This document shows positions 11,112 through 22,190 of a DNA stretch of 64,000 nucleotides, in pieces (position 1 is the stretch's first letter; the number at the start of each line of letters is the position of its first letter). The position numbers and the translations under genes are program-made. The stretch spans positions 930,001 through 994,000 of the forward strand of contig JAHRBS010000005.1 of assembly GCA_024305745.1 (NCBI GenBank), in the 5' to 3' direction. Source of the DNA: Polyporus tsugae. Taxonomy: Eukaryota; Basidiomycota; Agaricomycetes; Polyporales; Polyporaceae. A model generated the notes under the pieces. That model ran no database searches and was not told where the DNA came from. It saw only the letters and a list, made by a program, of their open reading frames with translations.

Positions 11112-13512
11112 ATGGGGAATTCTCACTCTCACTCCTCGCGCAAACCCTCCCATGCCGGTCTGGACCTGCACCATGCACACGCCACGCCTGTCCTGCATCG
11201 CAAGCGCTCGGCCGCCTTGTCCGCGCTCACGCTCGGCCTCTCCAGCTATCACCCTCAAGAACTCTCCTTCCGGGAGGACTCTTCAAGCTCTTCCGTCAGC
11301 GACCGCGACGAGAAGCGGAGCTTCGATCCTCCGCCCGTCTACGCCCTTTCAACAACCCCCGACATCCCGGAGAACGCCGCCCTCCTCGCCTACAAGGCCT
11401 TCCTCAAAGAGTACCCTCAATACCAACTGACATGGATCCTCGACGCTCTGAGGCGGACCGACTTTGCTAGGCTGGACCGCCATGGCGAGACATACGTCGA
11501 CTACATGGGGGGCTCGCTCTACCCAGAAAGCCTCATCCAGGTGCACGCCAACTTCCTCCAGCGGAGCATCCTTGGGAACACGCACTCTGTCAGCAACTCG
11601 TGAGTACCGCGTTCCGTCTGCCCACCTCGTTTTTTTGTTTCTATTACATACGCGCCAACCCGTGCGTCCTTCCACGCCACTCGTCTCGAGTTCTGGCCGT
11701 TCCTTATTACAATTCCCGGTCCGCCCGGACGTGGGCTCTCTCGGCACCGAGTGCCGCGGTGTCCTTCTCTGTGCTCCTTCTTCCCCCTTCTATTACCAGC
11801 CCGCGTCCTCGGCTTTACGAGCACATGAATTGACGGCGAGACTGACTACGGTGCCATATTTGTGCAGGTCACGACTCTCCGCAACGTGTGCGGACGACGC
11901 ACGGCGAGCCGTCCTCGAATTCTTCCGCGCACCGCCTGGCTACACCGTCATCTTCACCGCCAACGCGAGCGGCGCCCTCAAGCTGGTGGGAGAGTCCTTC
12001 CCCTTCACCGCCGGCAGCACCTACGTCCTGGGTGCGGACTCGCACAACAGCGTGCACGGCATCCGCCAATTCGCCACCTCCCGTAGCGCGCAGGTTGCGT
12101 ATATCGAGTCCACGGATGAAGGCGGAATGGACGTCGCAGAGGCCAAGGTAAGTAACGTACACGATCCCGCAACCCTGCCCTCTTCGCGCGCACCAGCTGA
12201 CCGGTATCCTGTCACCTCACTCCGGGGTGCTTCATCCCCATAGGCCGTCCTGAGGCAGCACCGACCACGCGGCGGCGGCCGCGCGCCACCGCAGAGCCTC
12301 TTCGCCCTCACGGGCCAATCGAACATCTCGAACGCGAAGAACCCGCTTTCCCTCATTGAGTTCGCCGCGTCACAGGGCTTCTGCACGCTGCTCGACGCGG
12401 CCGCGCTCGCGCCGACGTCCGTGGTCTCGCTTGCGGACACGCCCGTGGACGCGATGGCGATCAGCTTCTACAAGATGTTCGGCTTCCCGACGGGTGTCGG
12501 CGCGCTCATCGCGAAGGAGTCGTTCTTGGCGCGCCTGGAACGCCCCTGGTTCGCCGGGGGCACCGTCGACGTCGTCCAGGCGCCGGGCGAGATCGTGACG
12601 ATGTCGGGGTACATGCACGAGCGTTTCGAGGTGCGTGTTTCAGCTGAGCTACCCTCTTATGATTATTCCAGGTGGCAGTGGTGGACGCGAGAGCGGAGTT
12701 TGCTGACTCCTCGGGTCGTTTCGTTTCTAGGACGGCACGATCAACTACCTCAGCTTGCATGCAATCACCGACGGCCTACGATTCCTCTCGGCCTACCTGC
12801 CCTTCCTGCCCCTCCGCCTCTCTTCACTCACGCGCCACCTCATTACGTCACTCTCTGAATTGCGACACGACTCGACGGACACGCCTGTCGTACAAATCCT
12901 CTCGCGTCGGCCGACCAAGGACGTCAGGACCGTCAGCGAGCAATCGGATACGGGCTCCATCGTCTCCCTCCTCTTCCTCTCCGTAAGTCCCATTCCCATT
13001 CCCACCTCCAGCCGCAGCAGCAGCAGCAGCAGCAGCATTAGCATTACCATACACCGTGGCGCGCAGCCCGAGGGTGACGCTCACGCCAAGCTCCCACACA
13101 TCCACGCTAACGTTATGCGTCCCCACGTTCATATTGTGCATTCCACGCTAACTTCGCGCCCCTTCTTCTTCTGCAGCCCTCCGGCCAGATGCTCCCGAAC
13201 TCGTTCGTCGAGTACGCCGCGACCACGCACAACATCTCGCTCCGCACCGGGTGCATGTGCAACCCGGGCGGGGCCGCCGCGCTGCTCGGCCTGCGCGCGG
13301 CGATGGCGCAGCTGCCCGCAGATGCGACGCTGCGCGCGTTCGAGCAGCGCATGGGCCGCGAGCTCGGCGTCGTCCGCATCTCGCTCGGGCTCGCGAGCGA
13401 CTTCCGCGACGTCTGGCGCGTCATCGAGTTCGCGAAGCTCCTGGCCTCCGAGCGCGCGCGGGGCGCGCTCTGGGACAAGTGGCTCGAGGACCGCACGGGC
13501 GTCGCGCTGTGA
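11112..13512 (+). CDS. Molybdenum cofactor sulfurase-like PLP enzyme (no MOSC domain)
   Basis: This is a class-V aminotransferase/cysteine desulfurase fold, related to the N-terminal half of MOCO sulfurases (ABA3/MOCOS), which move sulfur from cysteine. The exons are 11112-11599, 11868-12147, 12244-12630, 12731-12982 and 13177-13512, summing to 1743 nt (580 aa). The N-terminus is Ser/His-rich. Then come YVDYMGGSLYPESL, YTVIFTANASGALKLVGE, ADSHNSVHGIR, the PLP-lysine region ISFYKMFGFPTGVGALI, and the sulfur-carrying Cys in LRTGCMCNPGG. The protein ends after this domain, so the C-terminal MOSC substrate-binding half of true MOCO sulfurases is missing. It is therefore either a stand-alone desulfurase or an enzyme with another role. 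An upstream in-frame ATG exists at 10998; MGNSHSH at 11112 is preferred, with the TATA box 147 bp upstream. Confidence 0.9.
13014..13036 (+). repeat. (CAG)n microsatellite in intron 4
   Basis: About eight CAG/GCA units lie inside the last intron of the MOCO-sulfurase-like gene, between the donor at 12983 and the acceptor at 13176. It does not affect the protein. Confidence 0.8.
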
Positions 13513-15743
13513 CCCTGACTCGCCGCTAACTGCTTCTCGCGGGGCTCAGGGTCCTGGCCAGGGTCCTGAGCTCACAGGAGAAGAAACAACACAAAAGGGC
13601 TTCTCGTTCACTTGCTCGCGCTGGCACTCGCGGATGGACTCGGACTAGTACTGGTAGCTATAGGTGTACGATTCGGGAAGGATGGGACAGTTGTATCATA
13701 AATTCCGTGACCGGGCCCCTCTGTATCATCTAACCCTATATGTAGAACGCATGTACCGTTATGTTAGTCCCTTCCTATGGATCTTTATCATGAACTCCGA
13801 ATTTTCCGAATTTTGCCGGAGGGCGGTGTGATACGTCAGATACGACTAGGTCGGAATGGGAGCATCGGAGACATGGCCGGGCAAGGGAACGAGAGACGCA
13901 CTAGTCTGGTGACCAAGGGTAGGATTGCATAGATATCGTAGGGTGCGGCACGGGCTAGGCTAGTCTTCTCTTCCTCGTCGCTTGCTGGTCATCTGGAGGC
14001 TTTTCCGTTAGTAGGTACGACCCTGTAAAGCACATTCAGTCCCTAGCGATTAGCCTCGTTGGTGGGAAGACTGGCGAGCTCGAGAGGTACTAGCTATTTC
14101 CTCTGGATCGCGCCTGCAGAGCGCGCGCACCTTGATAGTCCCTTCTACTATCGGACTACCCAGTCCTGCAGTGTGCGAATAAGACAGGTTGTCAATGTCG
14201 GGAAAATGGGAGCACTCCTCTTTCATACGATGCCTTCGGTCTTATCGGCCATAGTCCCGAGTAAAGTCAGACCAACGATGTCATGGGGGGCCGTCATCAT
14301 CTTCAAAGCGATGAAAGTCCGTCAATCATCAGTCCAATGTCCACGACACTACCATGACCGTCCGAGTCGTCCGGTAGGCACGTGTGCATGTGTTATCCAA
14401 ACGTCAGGGAACGTATGAATTGTCGATCGAACGAGAAACGTGGTGATACACCACGCAGTGATACACCTGGGGCAAACATCTGTGGTTACGGTTGGTTAGA
14501 TCTAGTTGGCGCGTGCGCGCCGCCGGCATCGAATGGGCGTCGCGTCATCGCGAAACTCGTTTTCCTGAGCGGGGTGGGCATGCGCCAACACGGACGAATG
14601 CATAATGTCCCGAGTATAAGGACCCGAGATACGTGTGATGTAGCGGAGCCACAGTCCGAGAAGAGATGTTGGCCTGCCGCCTTGCGTCGCGAACGCACGA
14701 CGATCGAGTGTGGTTCAGCGTCAGAGTTGGGTTTCGCATCGTCGGCGCGTGACAGTCGTCTCAGCTCTTCACGAGGGTGGCGCAAGCTGATCATGCGAGC
14801 CGAATTATGTAGTGATCAATCGGGGGAGCGACCATGGATTGGAAACCGTAATAAGCTTACCGTGGATGACGATTCTCGGGCCCAGGGACGGAGCCATGAT
14901 GGTTTGGAGTAGACGCGAGCTGTCAAGACGCTAAGGGAGCTGTAACACATCCGCAACCTCGTTCCACTGCTCTGACGATGTATGCGATCTGCGACCTTGA
15001 CGGGGAGTAAGTCCATTTGCCACTGCCAGCGCGCAGGGTCTGGACCTGGCAAACGGATATCCTGTCCAACGGGATAAAATCCTTACATACCCATAGAAAA
15101 TACTATACTTGCACTCGGAACCGCAAGATTCAGGTTATGTCCGGGTAAAACATTTCCTAATGGACTCCGGGGCCAGGTGATTCAGAGGGCCTCAGGTGTC
15201 AGTACGATCAGTACAGGGACATCTCTGATTAGTAATTTCTTTAGCCAACGGGTTCCAGATAGAAGAAGAACATAGCAACCGTATCACTGGAGCCGGCGTT
15301 TTCAATGTGGATGACTGTTGACTGTGAGTTCGAAGTGCTCCGACGGGACCTTGCCGATTGTGGATCGAGGCCGAATCCGGGGACATGGTCACGAATTATG
15401 CCGCCTATTTAGACCGCACTACCTCAAGTCAATCCGATGAGGAACAAAGAAAAAGGGCGAGTTGTGAAAAATGCGCAGGCCGCAGGCGTATTTGAAAAAA
15501 GCTGAGAGTCAAGCTTAGGCCAACGATAACAATAACAATTTGTTCAACAAGTCAACGACGTCCAAACATTGTAAGCGGGCAATGTCCGATCATCTGTCGG
15601 CCTTTGCCGTCTCCCATGTGGCACTCAGGCGCCCGAACACAGTTCGGCGCCAAGCCAATCGTGTGGCACCACTGAACGGTTACCTCCTCGTCCTCCCTGT
15701 GCTCCCCGCTGTATTATTCCCTTCGAACACCTAGAAAGCCACA
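13513..15743. other. Intergenic stretch, no gene seen
   Basis: These 2.2 kb have only short open frames with unnatural composition, the longest at 14382-14912. No splice chain or family motif could be supported. The right end is the promoter side of CWC15. Confidence 0.5.
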
Positions 15744-16820
15744 ATGTCCACAGCACACAGGCCGACATGGGATCCTGCGCAGGCAAAGGACGTCAAGGGC
15801 GGCTCGCGCCAGTTCTCGGTGCGCGACATGGCAGCGCACACGAAGCTCAAGTTCCGGTCCGTCTCCACCACCCTCTCGCGTTGATTTCTCGCATTTACTC
15901 AAGCGCTTTGTATCGTGTGTTGCTGCTTTGTAGACAACCAGGGCAAACGTCCACATCGGAGGTGGCGAAACGCGACCTGCGGGCGGAGCTGCTCGCAGCG
16001 GAGGCGGAGGCGCGCGATCGTAAGCGTAAGGCGGAGGGTAAGCCCCCATTGGCAGTTGAGTCTGCTTCAGGGACGGATGGAAGCGGGCAAGTGCAGGACG
16101 AGGAGTCGAACAAGAGGAGGAAATTGTTGCAGGAGGCGTTGGAGCTGGACAAGGACGATGATGATGAGGACGAGGAGGAGAACGGCGAGAAGGCGGGACA
16201 TGAGGACGAGGATGACGAGTGCGTGGTTCTTTCGTTTTCCTGTTGCAGTGCGAGTGTTGACTGACGTTTGGGCGCAGTGATGACGATGAGGATGACGACG
16301 AGGATGACACAGCGGAGCTTCTGCGGGAGTTGGAGAAGATTAAGCGGGAACGGGCGGAGGAGAAGGAGAGGCAAGACAGGGAACAATCAGCGACCAACCA
16401 GGCGGCGCGGGAGGCCGAGATCGCGACCGCGAACCCGCTGCTGAACCTCGCTGCTGCACTCGGTCAGACACCCAATGGTATAAACACGACGCAGCCGGGA
16501 TCGTTTGCTGTGAAGAGGCGGTGGGACGACGGTACGTGGGTTCTCTCGCTTTCCTTCACTTGCGGAAGATTGACGGTTGTTCTGCTCAGACCTGATCTTC
16601 AAGAACCAGGCGATGAGCTCGCGAGGGAAGGACAAGGACCCGCAGTTCGTGAACGACTTGTTGCGGACAGAGTTCCACAAGTGCGTAATTGCCTCTCTTT
16701 TCCCACTGGCGTTGATTCTGACTGTCGTACAGAAAGTTCATGGCAAAGTTCATCAAGGTATGTCAAGTTCACCGGCTAGAGGTCGTCTGCATCATGCTGA
16801 TGTTCTTGTCCCTCTAGTGA
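15744..16820 (+). CDS. CWC15: Pre-mRNA splicing factor Cwc15/Cwf15
   Basis: This is a small conserved subunit of the spliceosome, associated with Prp19/Cdc5 (NTC). The exons are 15744-15856, 15934-16218, 16278-16531, 16590-16680 and 16733-16757, plus a stop-only exon 16818-16820. The coding part sums to 768 nt, giving 256 aa. It starts with MSTAHRPTWDPAQAK and SRQFSVRDMAAHTKLKFR. The middle is a low-complexity acidic Asp/Glu and Lys/Arg region. It ends with the family signature RRWDDDLIFKNQA, FVNDLLRTEFHKKFMAKFIK. The last intron (16758-16817) falls exactly between the final Lys codon and TGA. If that intron were retained, the frame would read on into it. Confidence 0.93.
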
Positions 16821-16994
16821 CACGGCTCTGCTGTACCGCTCTTTTGTATCATTTGTTATCCGAGTTTCTCCGGATTTTGAACTCTCACAGCGTGTGGTAG
16901 GCGTCCTCCGAGTCCTTAGGGGAAGTGTCATTACGACACATCGAACGGGTAGTCGCGGTTTCCGCGACTCAACTGTTGTGGTGTTACTCAGGTT

Positions 16995-17153
16995 TTATGT
17001 CCCTTTGGCGTGGGATTTGATCTTTTGAAAGTCTGTTGCAAGTATCTTTGTGGGATTCCACCAGAAGGACATGACGAGAAATAAGACACCAGCCGCCGCT
17101 CCCCATGTCATTTTGCTCAATCCCCTCAAAATCGTCTTCGAGGTGCCCTGCAT
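16995..17153 (-). CDS. 52-residue single-pass membrane microprotein
   Basis: ATG 17153 to TAA 16995 gives a 52-residue frame. The N-terminus is basic and Ser/Thr-rich (MQGTSKTILRGLSK). One hydrophobic segment follows, TWGAAAGVLFLVMSFWW, and then a polar Lys-rich tail, NPTKILATDFQKIKSHAKGT. The layout resembles tiny mitochondrial inner-membrane subunits or assembly factors, but I cannot assign a family. An upstream exon could extend it. It lies between the 3' end of CWC15 and the start of the reductase gene, on the opposite strand to both. Confidence 0.45.
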   Translation of the reverse strand: MQGTSKTILRGLSKMTWGAAAGVLFLVMSFWWNPTKILATDFQKIKSHAKGT

Positions 17154-17587
17154 GAACCTTTCGACAGAACAGGATTTTCCTCGTTGCTGTGAATTGATTC
17201 CAGTCCCCGTTTGTCCTTCTCCCCGAGGTGTGCGGAACTACGTGAATGTTGCTTTTGGCATTCTCACATTTGTCGGCCACGCTATGTATATGACAAAAGC
17301 CAGACCAGTCGCTAATATGCCGAAGACTGTGAAGTGACGGAAGTGACGGAGGCAGGCCGCGCAATACACAACGCACGCACGCTGGGCTGTTCCGTCACCG
17401 CAGGACCGGCGGCGGCGCAGGTCCCTATTAAACATCCGCGGCAGGGCTCATCGTGCGTTCTCTCCATTTCTTTCCTTTATACCACATCGTCAGCGAGCTC
17501 CGAGCTCTTCAAATATCCTCTCCCTACGCTCATTGCTCTACCTGTTGGCTTTTAAACGCTTGTATAGCCGACAACACCCATACAGTA

Positions 17588-19485
17588 ATGGCGGTCGACA
17601 TTCTCGTCTTGGGGGCGACAGGTCAGCAGGCTACTACTCCTCGTCCGATTCGCGGGGCGCTCGCCAAAACGTCCTGTTCTCTACCTCTTGCTGCCCTTGA
17701 CTTTCTCTCTTCCATGCATTCTTCTGCACTGGTATTGGCAAATGCACTCATTCTGACATGGAAACGGCGCTGCTGCAGGCTTCACCGGGCGGCTCATAGT
17801 CCGCTACCTCGCCAAACACCCACAACGGAACACGTTCACATTCGCGCTTGGCGTGCGCTCGAAGGCCAAGGGCGAAGAGCTCAAGAAGTCAGTCGGAATT
17901 GCGGATGACGGAGGGGTGCCGGTCGTGCAGGTCGACGTGGTGAGGTACGAGATGGTCGAGGCTGCGGTGCGGGAGGCGAAGGTCGTGATCAATGCGGCGG
18001 GGCCGTACTGGCTGTGGGGGACGAATGTTGTCCGGTGAGTAGTGCATTGCAAAGTGGATATATGCGTGGAGGTTGATGACGAGTAACTTGAAAAGGGCGT
18101 GCACGTTGCTTGGCAAGCGGTATGTCGACCTGAGTGGCGAGCTGCACTTCCAGCGCAAGATGATCCAGCTGTGAGTGTCCTTGTCGTCGTATACTATTCT
18201 ATGCTGCGCTGGCAAGCGTCCTTATGTCGTATCCCGCCCTGCAGCTTCGACCACGCAGCGACGAAGACGGGGGCAGTCATCGTCTTCGCGTGCGGCTTCG
18301 ACTCCATCCCGAGCGACATCGCCGTATTCCTCGCCAACCGCACGCTCAAGAATGCCCTCGGCCCGCAGACGCAGCTCGGCCTCTCGCAGTCCTTCTTCGA
18401 CGTCCAGGGAGGCTTCTCGGGCGGCACGATGGCGTCCATGGCCGCGGAGATCGAAGACGTCCCGGCCGACATCACCGCCGAGAGCCGGAAGGATTACGCT
18501 CTGAGCCCAGGTACGTCCCCTCGAGTCTCGACCTTCTCCTCCCAGCGCTGAATCGAACCGCTTCTGCGCAGTCAAGGGCCACCCGAGTCCCCCACCGCTC
18601 CTGTCCGTGCGCATCCCATTCTCCCAGCCGCCGGTGTACGGTGCGGCCTGGATCATGGCGGACACGAACACCGCGATCGTGCAGCGCACATTCGGCCTGA
18701 ACGCGCTCCTCGCCGAGCACTCTGCCACCGTCCTCGCGTCGGCGCGGGCGCAGGCGCAGGAGACGGCCGCGCAGATCCGCCCGCTGACGTACGGTCCGCA
18801 GTTCCGCTACGCAGAGTACATGACGTATAGCAGGTCGCGCTTCGCCGCGTCGCTCTTCAGCGCTCTGCTCGGGCTGTGGTTCGCGCTCATGTACACTGTT
18901 CCTCCGGTGGGTTCCCAACCAATGGTTTACGTATGGCGGTCGTGCTCACGGGTGATCCGGCGCGCAGGTGTGGTGGATTGCGAAGCGCTTCCTCCCGAAG
19001 TCAGGCGAGGGCCCTTCGGAGGAGTGAGTACCGCGTCATATACGTGCGCCCGCGAACGACAATGATAGTGACATACTACGTGCTCTCACCGCTTCCTAGG
19101 GAGATGGACACCGGGTATATGGAGGTCACCAACTATACCGAGGCGGCAGATGCGCCTGGAACATGGGCGAAGACGACCATCCGCGGGAAGGGCGATCCGG
19201 GGTACCGCATCACATCAGGTGCGTATCTTCCGGCCGTCTTGTGCACGTCGTTTATCTTAACCTGCCTCGCGGACGTCGTGGGACATTGTAGGTATCATTG
19301 CGGAATGCGCGCTGGCGCTGGCGTTGGACGACGCGTCCCTCCCGCCGCATGCGCATCTCGGAGGCGTGCTCACGCCCGCCACTGCGCTGGGCGGTGTACT
19401 CATCAGCCGCTTGGAGGCGGCGGGGCTCGTCCAGTTCGATAGCCGGATCGTGCGTGGAAACGAGGAGAGCAGGAAGGACCGGTGA
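17588..19485 (+). CDS. Saccharopine dehydrogenase-like oxidoreductase
   Basis: This is a NAD(P)-binding Rossmann protein of the SCCPDH-like family (trans-acting enoyl-reductase-like proteins), which is lipid-droplet or membrane associated in other eukaryotes. The exons are 17588-17621, 17779-18034, 18096-18170, 18245-18510, 18572-18906, 18968-19023, 19100-19218 and 19292-19485, giving 1335 nt and 444 aa. The dinucleotide motif is split by intron 1: ILVLGATG|FTGRLIVRYLAKHP. Further markers are VVINAAGPYWLWG, YVDLSGELHFQRKM, VFACGFDSIPSDIAVFL and GGFSGGTMASM. A hydrophobic segment, FSALLGLWFALMYTVPP, sits in the second half as in homologues. The substrate is unknown. Family members in bacteria act on lipids, and nothing here refines that. 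Confidence 0.88.
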
Positions 19486-20035
19486 TATCGTTGTCAATGT
19501 TCAGAAAGCATTACCACATACCCTTCTCGCTTTGTAAGTTGCTTACCCTTTGGCAAATACCGATTTCCGACTAACGACTATTTATCGGAGATAGTATGAT
19601 TTACTTAGTGGGTGAATAAACGCACCTCGTTCGTTCGGCAAAGCATCGGGGTATCTTCGGAAGTACCCCCAACGCGTGGTTAACCCCACGTCCTGCCCAT
19701 GGCGTGTTTCCCTGATTTCTGTGCAACTTTCGGACGGCGTTTTGATGCACTCTCGGCGCCACCTGTGCCGTATGTGAACAGATTTGTCCTAGTTGTCGGC
19801 TGAAAGCCTTTTCGCCGCGAGCAGGCAAGAAATGTGGGAGCGGATGAGGCCCAGATATGAAGTTGCCGTGGTCAGCTGTCGTTAACGCAGCGGGGCCATA
19901 GCAAATTCATGTGGGGGACCCGCACAGCGACGGCAGTGACCGAGGGCAATAAAGCGAGGGCACCGTACTGAACTCCGCCCCACCCTCCTCTTCTTCCTCG
20001 ATCACTTACCCCCAATTGCAGTCACAGTTGTAACG

Positions 20036-22026
20036 ATGCTCCGAGCTTCCAGGATCTCCACCCCCCACCTCCGCCTTCGCACCGTAGGGGTACCTATGCG
20101 CAGCCCTTTTGCACTGTTGTCCTTGCGCTCCTTTGCGCAGGCCGTGCAGACCCAGGGGCACGCCCGCCGGGTTACAAAGAAGGAAGGGACGATCGCGGAG
20201 TTCTTCGAGAACCTCGTCGGCGAGAGCCCGCCGCTGCCCGCGCGTTTTGCGGACCTCAAGAAGGAGATGTGTGCCGACCAGGACGCCTCCGAACACGCGT
20301 GGCGGGCGGTGCTGAAGGAGCTGGAGGACAGGACGGAGGAGATTGCCCAGCGGGGCAACGAGGTCTGTGTAAAGCCGGACTAGGGGTCGTGTGACGTCAG
20401 TCAAACTAATCGTGATGTTTGTTTGTTCGCTAGATGGTCATGCGTGTGCCGTACGAGGATGTCCAGCGCGGGCTGTCGGACGAACAGCTGAGGACGTTGA
20501 AGAAGACGGGGGTGATAATTGTTACGAGCGGGGTGCCGCAGGAGGTGAGACCCGGGCATTCGAGTTGTTATCTGATCCCGTCGTGGATGGTCACTAACTT
20601 TGCGTTTGGCCGGCTTGCAGGAGGCTCTGGGCTGGAAGCAGTCACTTCAAGAATACGTCGCTGCCAACAAGGATCAAGTGAAGGGTATGGGTCACGAGAC
20701 GTCTGTTGGCGCAGTGGTTTAGTTGACCCTCTGTTGCAGGCGCGCCTCCGGACAACATCGTCTTCTATGAAATCTACAACTCAAAAGCGCAGATCCTAGC
20801 GCGCACACACCCTGCACTCATCACCACGCAGAAGTATCTCCTCTCACTCTGGCACACGTCCATCCCCGACACTGGCGTCAGCGTGCGGACGCCGATCTCA
20901 TACTCCGACCGTTTCCGGATCCGTCAACCAGGCCCTAGTGGGTTTACCTTGGGGCCGCATATCGACGGTGGAAGTATCGAGAGATGGGAGGACCCCGCGT
21001 TCAGGAGTGTCTGGAAGCGCGTCCTGGAGGGAGGCGATGCCTGGAAGCTATATGACCCGTTCGACATCTCGGCTCGCCTCGACGCTATTCAAGACTTATA
21101 CAATGCTCCGTGCGTCCGTTACCTACCCCCCTTGGCTGTCTGCGTGACTGACATTACACTCAGCAACCAATGCTCCATCTTCCGTCCGTGGCAAGGGTGG
21201 ACGGCGCTGTCTCACACTGGGCCAGGAGAGGGCACGCTGCGCGTGCTCCCGATGTTGTCGCTCACCACGGCGTACATCACCCTCCGACCGTTCTTCCGCC
21301 TGCGCTCCGAGTATGCATCCAAGGCGTCCTCGTCCTCTCCTGGCGAGATACCCCTGCACGCTGACGCATGGGTCCTCGACCTGGATAACCCCGAGTTCCC
21401 AGGGAGCACGCCAGGGAAGACCCAGGCGATTTCAGCCGTGACGCACCCACATCTCCGCATCGACAAGACGGTCGTCTCGATCCCCCGAGTCAATCCTGGG
21501 GATCAAGTATACTGTAAGAGGCATAGCGGCTGAAACCTTTGGGTGTCGAAACTCAAACAGCTTCTTCCAGGGCACACCGACCTCGTGCACGCGGTCGAGG
21601 CAGACCACAATGGGACGGGCGATTCTTCCGTGATGTACATCCCTGCCGTGCCGCTCACAGAAAGGAAGTAAGTCTCCACCTTCCAGTGTCCGCACAACTA
21701 TTCAAGACGTAGGGGATACTCAGCATTTGTTCCATAGCGCGGCATACTTGCGCGACCAGCGCGATACATTCCTGAAAGGCTACCCTTCGCCGTAAGTGCC
21801 TCATCATTTCTTTTGTTCTTGTAGTTTGACGTGTGGATGGTTCCTTATCAGGGACTTCCCTGGCGGAGAAGGCGAATCGCGCTTCGTCGGTCGGGGAACC
21901 GTCGACGATATCGAGCACACGGACGGACGCCACATGCTTGGCTTCGAGCCGTTCAAGTACGCTTCATTCGTCAACGACGGAGAGCGCAAGGCCATCACCG
22001 CTGCCAACGAGATTCTCGGTTTCTGA
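20036..22026 (+). CDS. DUF1479 (YbiU-like) putative 2OG/Fe(II) dioxygenase
   Basis: The exons 20036-20362, 20434-20544, 20621-20684, 20740-21109, 21164-21513, 21571-21667, 21738-21791 and 21852-22026 sum to 1548 nt (515 aa). DUF1479 proteins have a cupin/2-oxoglutarate dioxygenase-like fold. The metal ligands look like H-x-D in LGPHIDGGSIERWEDP and a distal His in QVYWHTDLVHAVE, whose Trp is split by an intron. Other marks are RVPYEDVQRGLSDEQL and HMLGFEPFKYASF. The first 45 or so residues are Arg/Ser-rich and free of acids, so mitochondrial import is possible. The reaction is unknown. It converges with the ELP1 gene, with only 164 bp between stop codons. Confidence 0.9.
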
Positions 22027-22190
22027 TCACGGCCTCAGGCAGCTAGCCCACCCTGACATGCAGAATTATCGATCGTGCGGCTATTTGTACAACAGTGTAT
22101 ACCGAGCACTTCTACGAAAATATACTAGTCCGATGCAGCAGCTTCTGAACATCCCGGGACCCGCACCCCTCGCACCCCTCAAACCCCGTG

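Noticed and set aside
14382..14912. Open frame of 176 codons between the MOCO-sulfurase-like gene and CWC15
   Set aside because: No splice context, no family signature, and the antisense strand is equally open.
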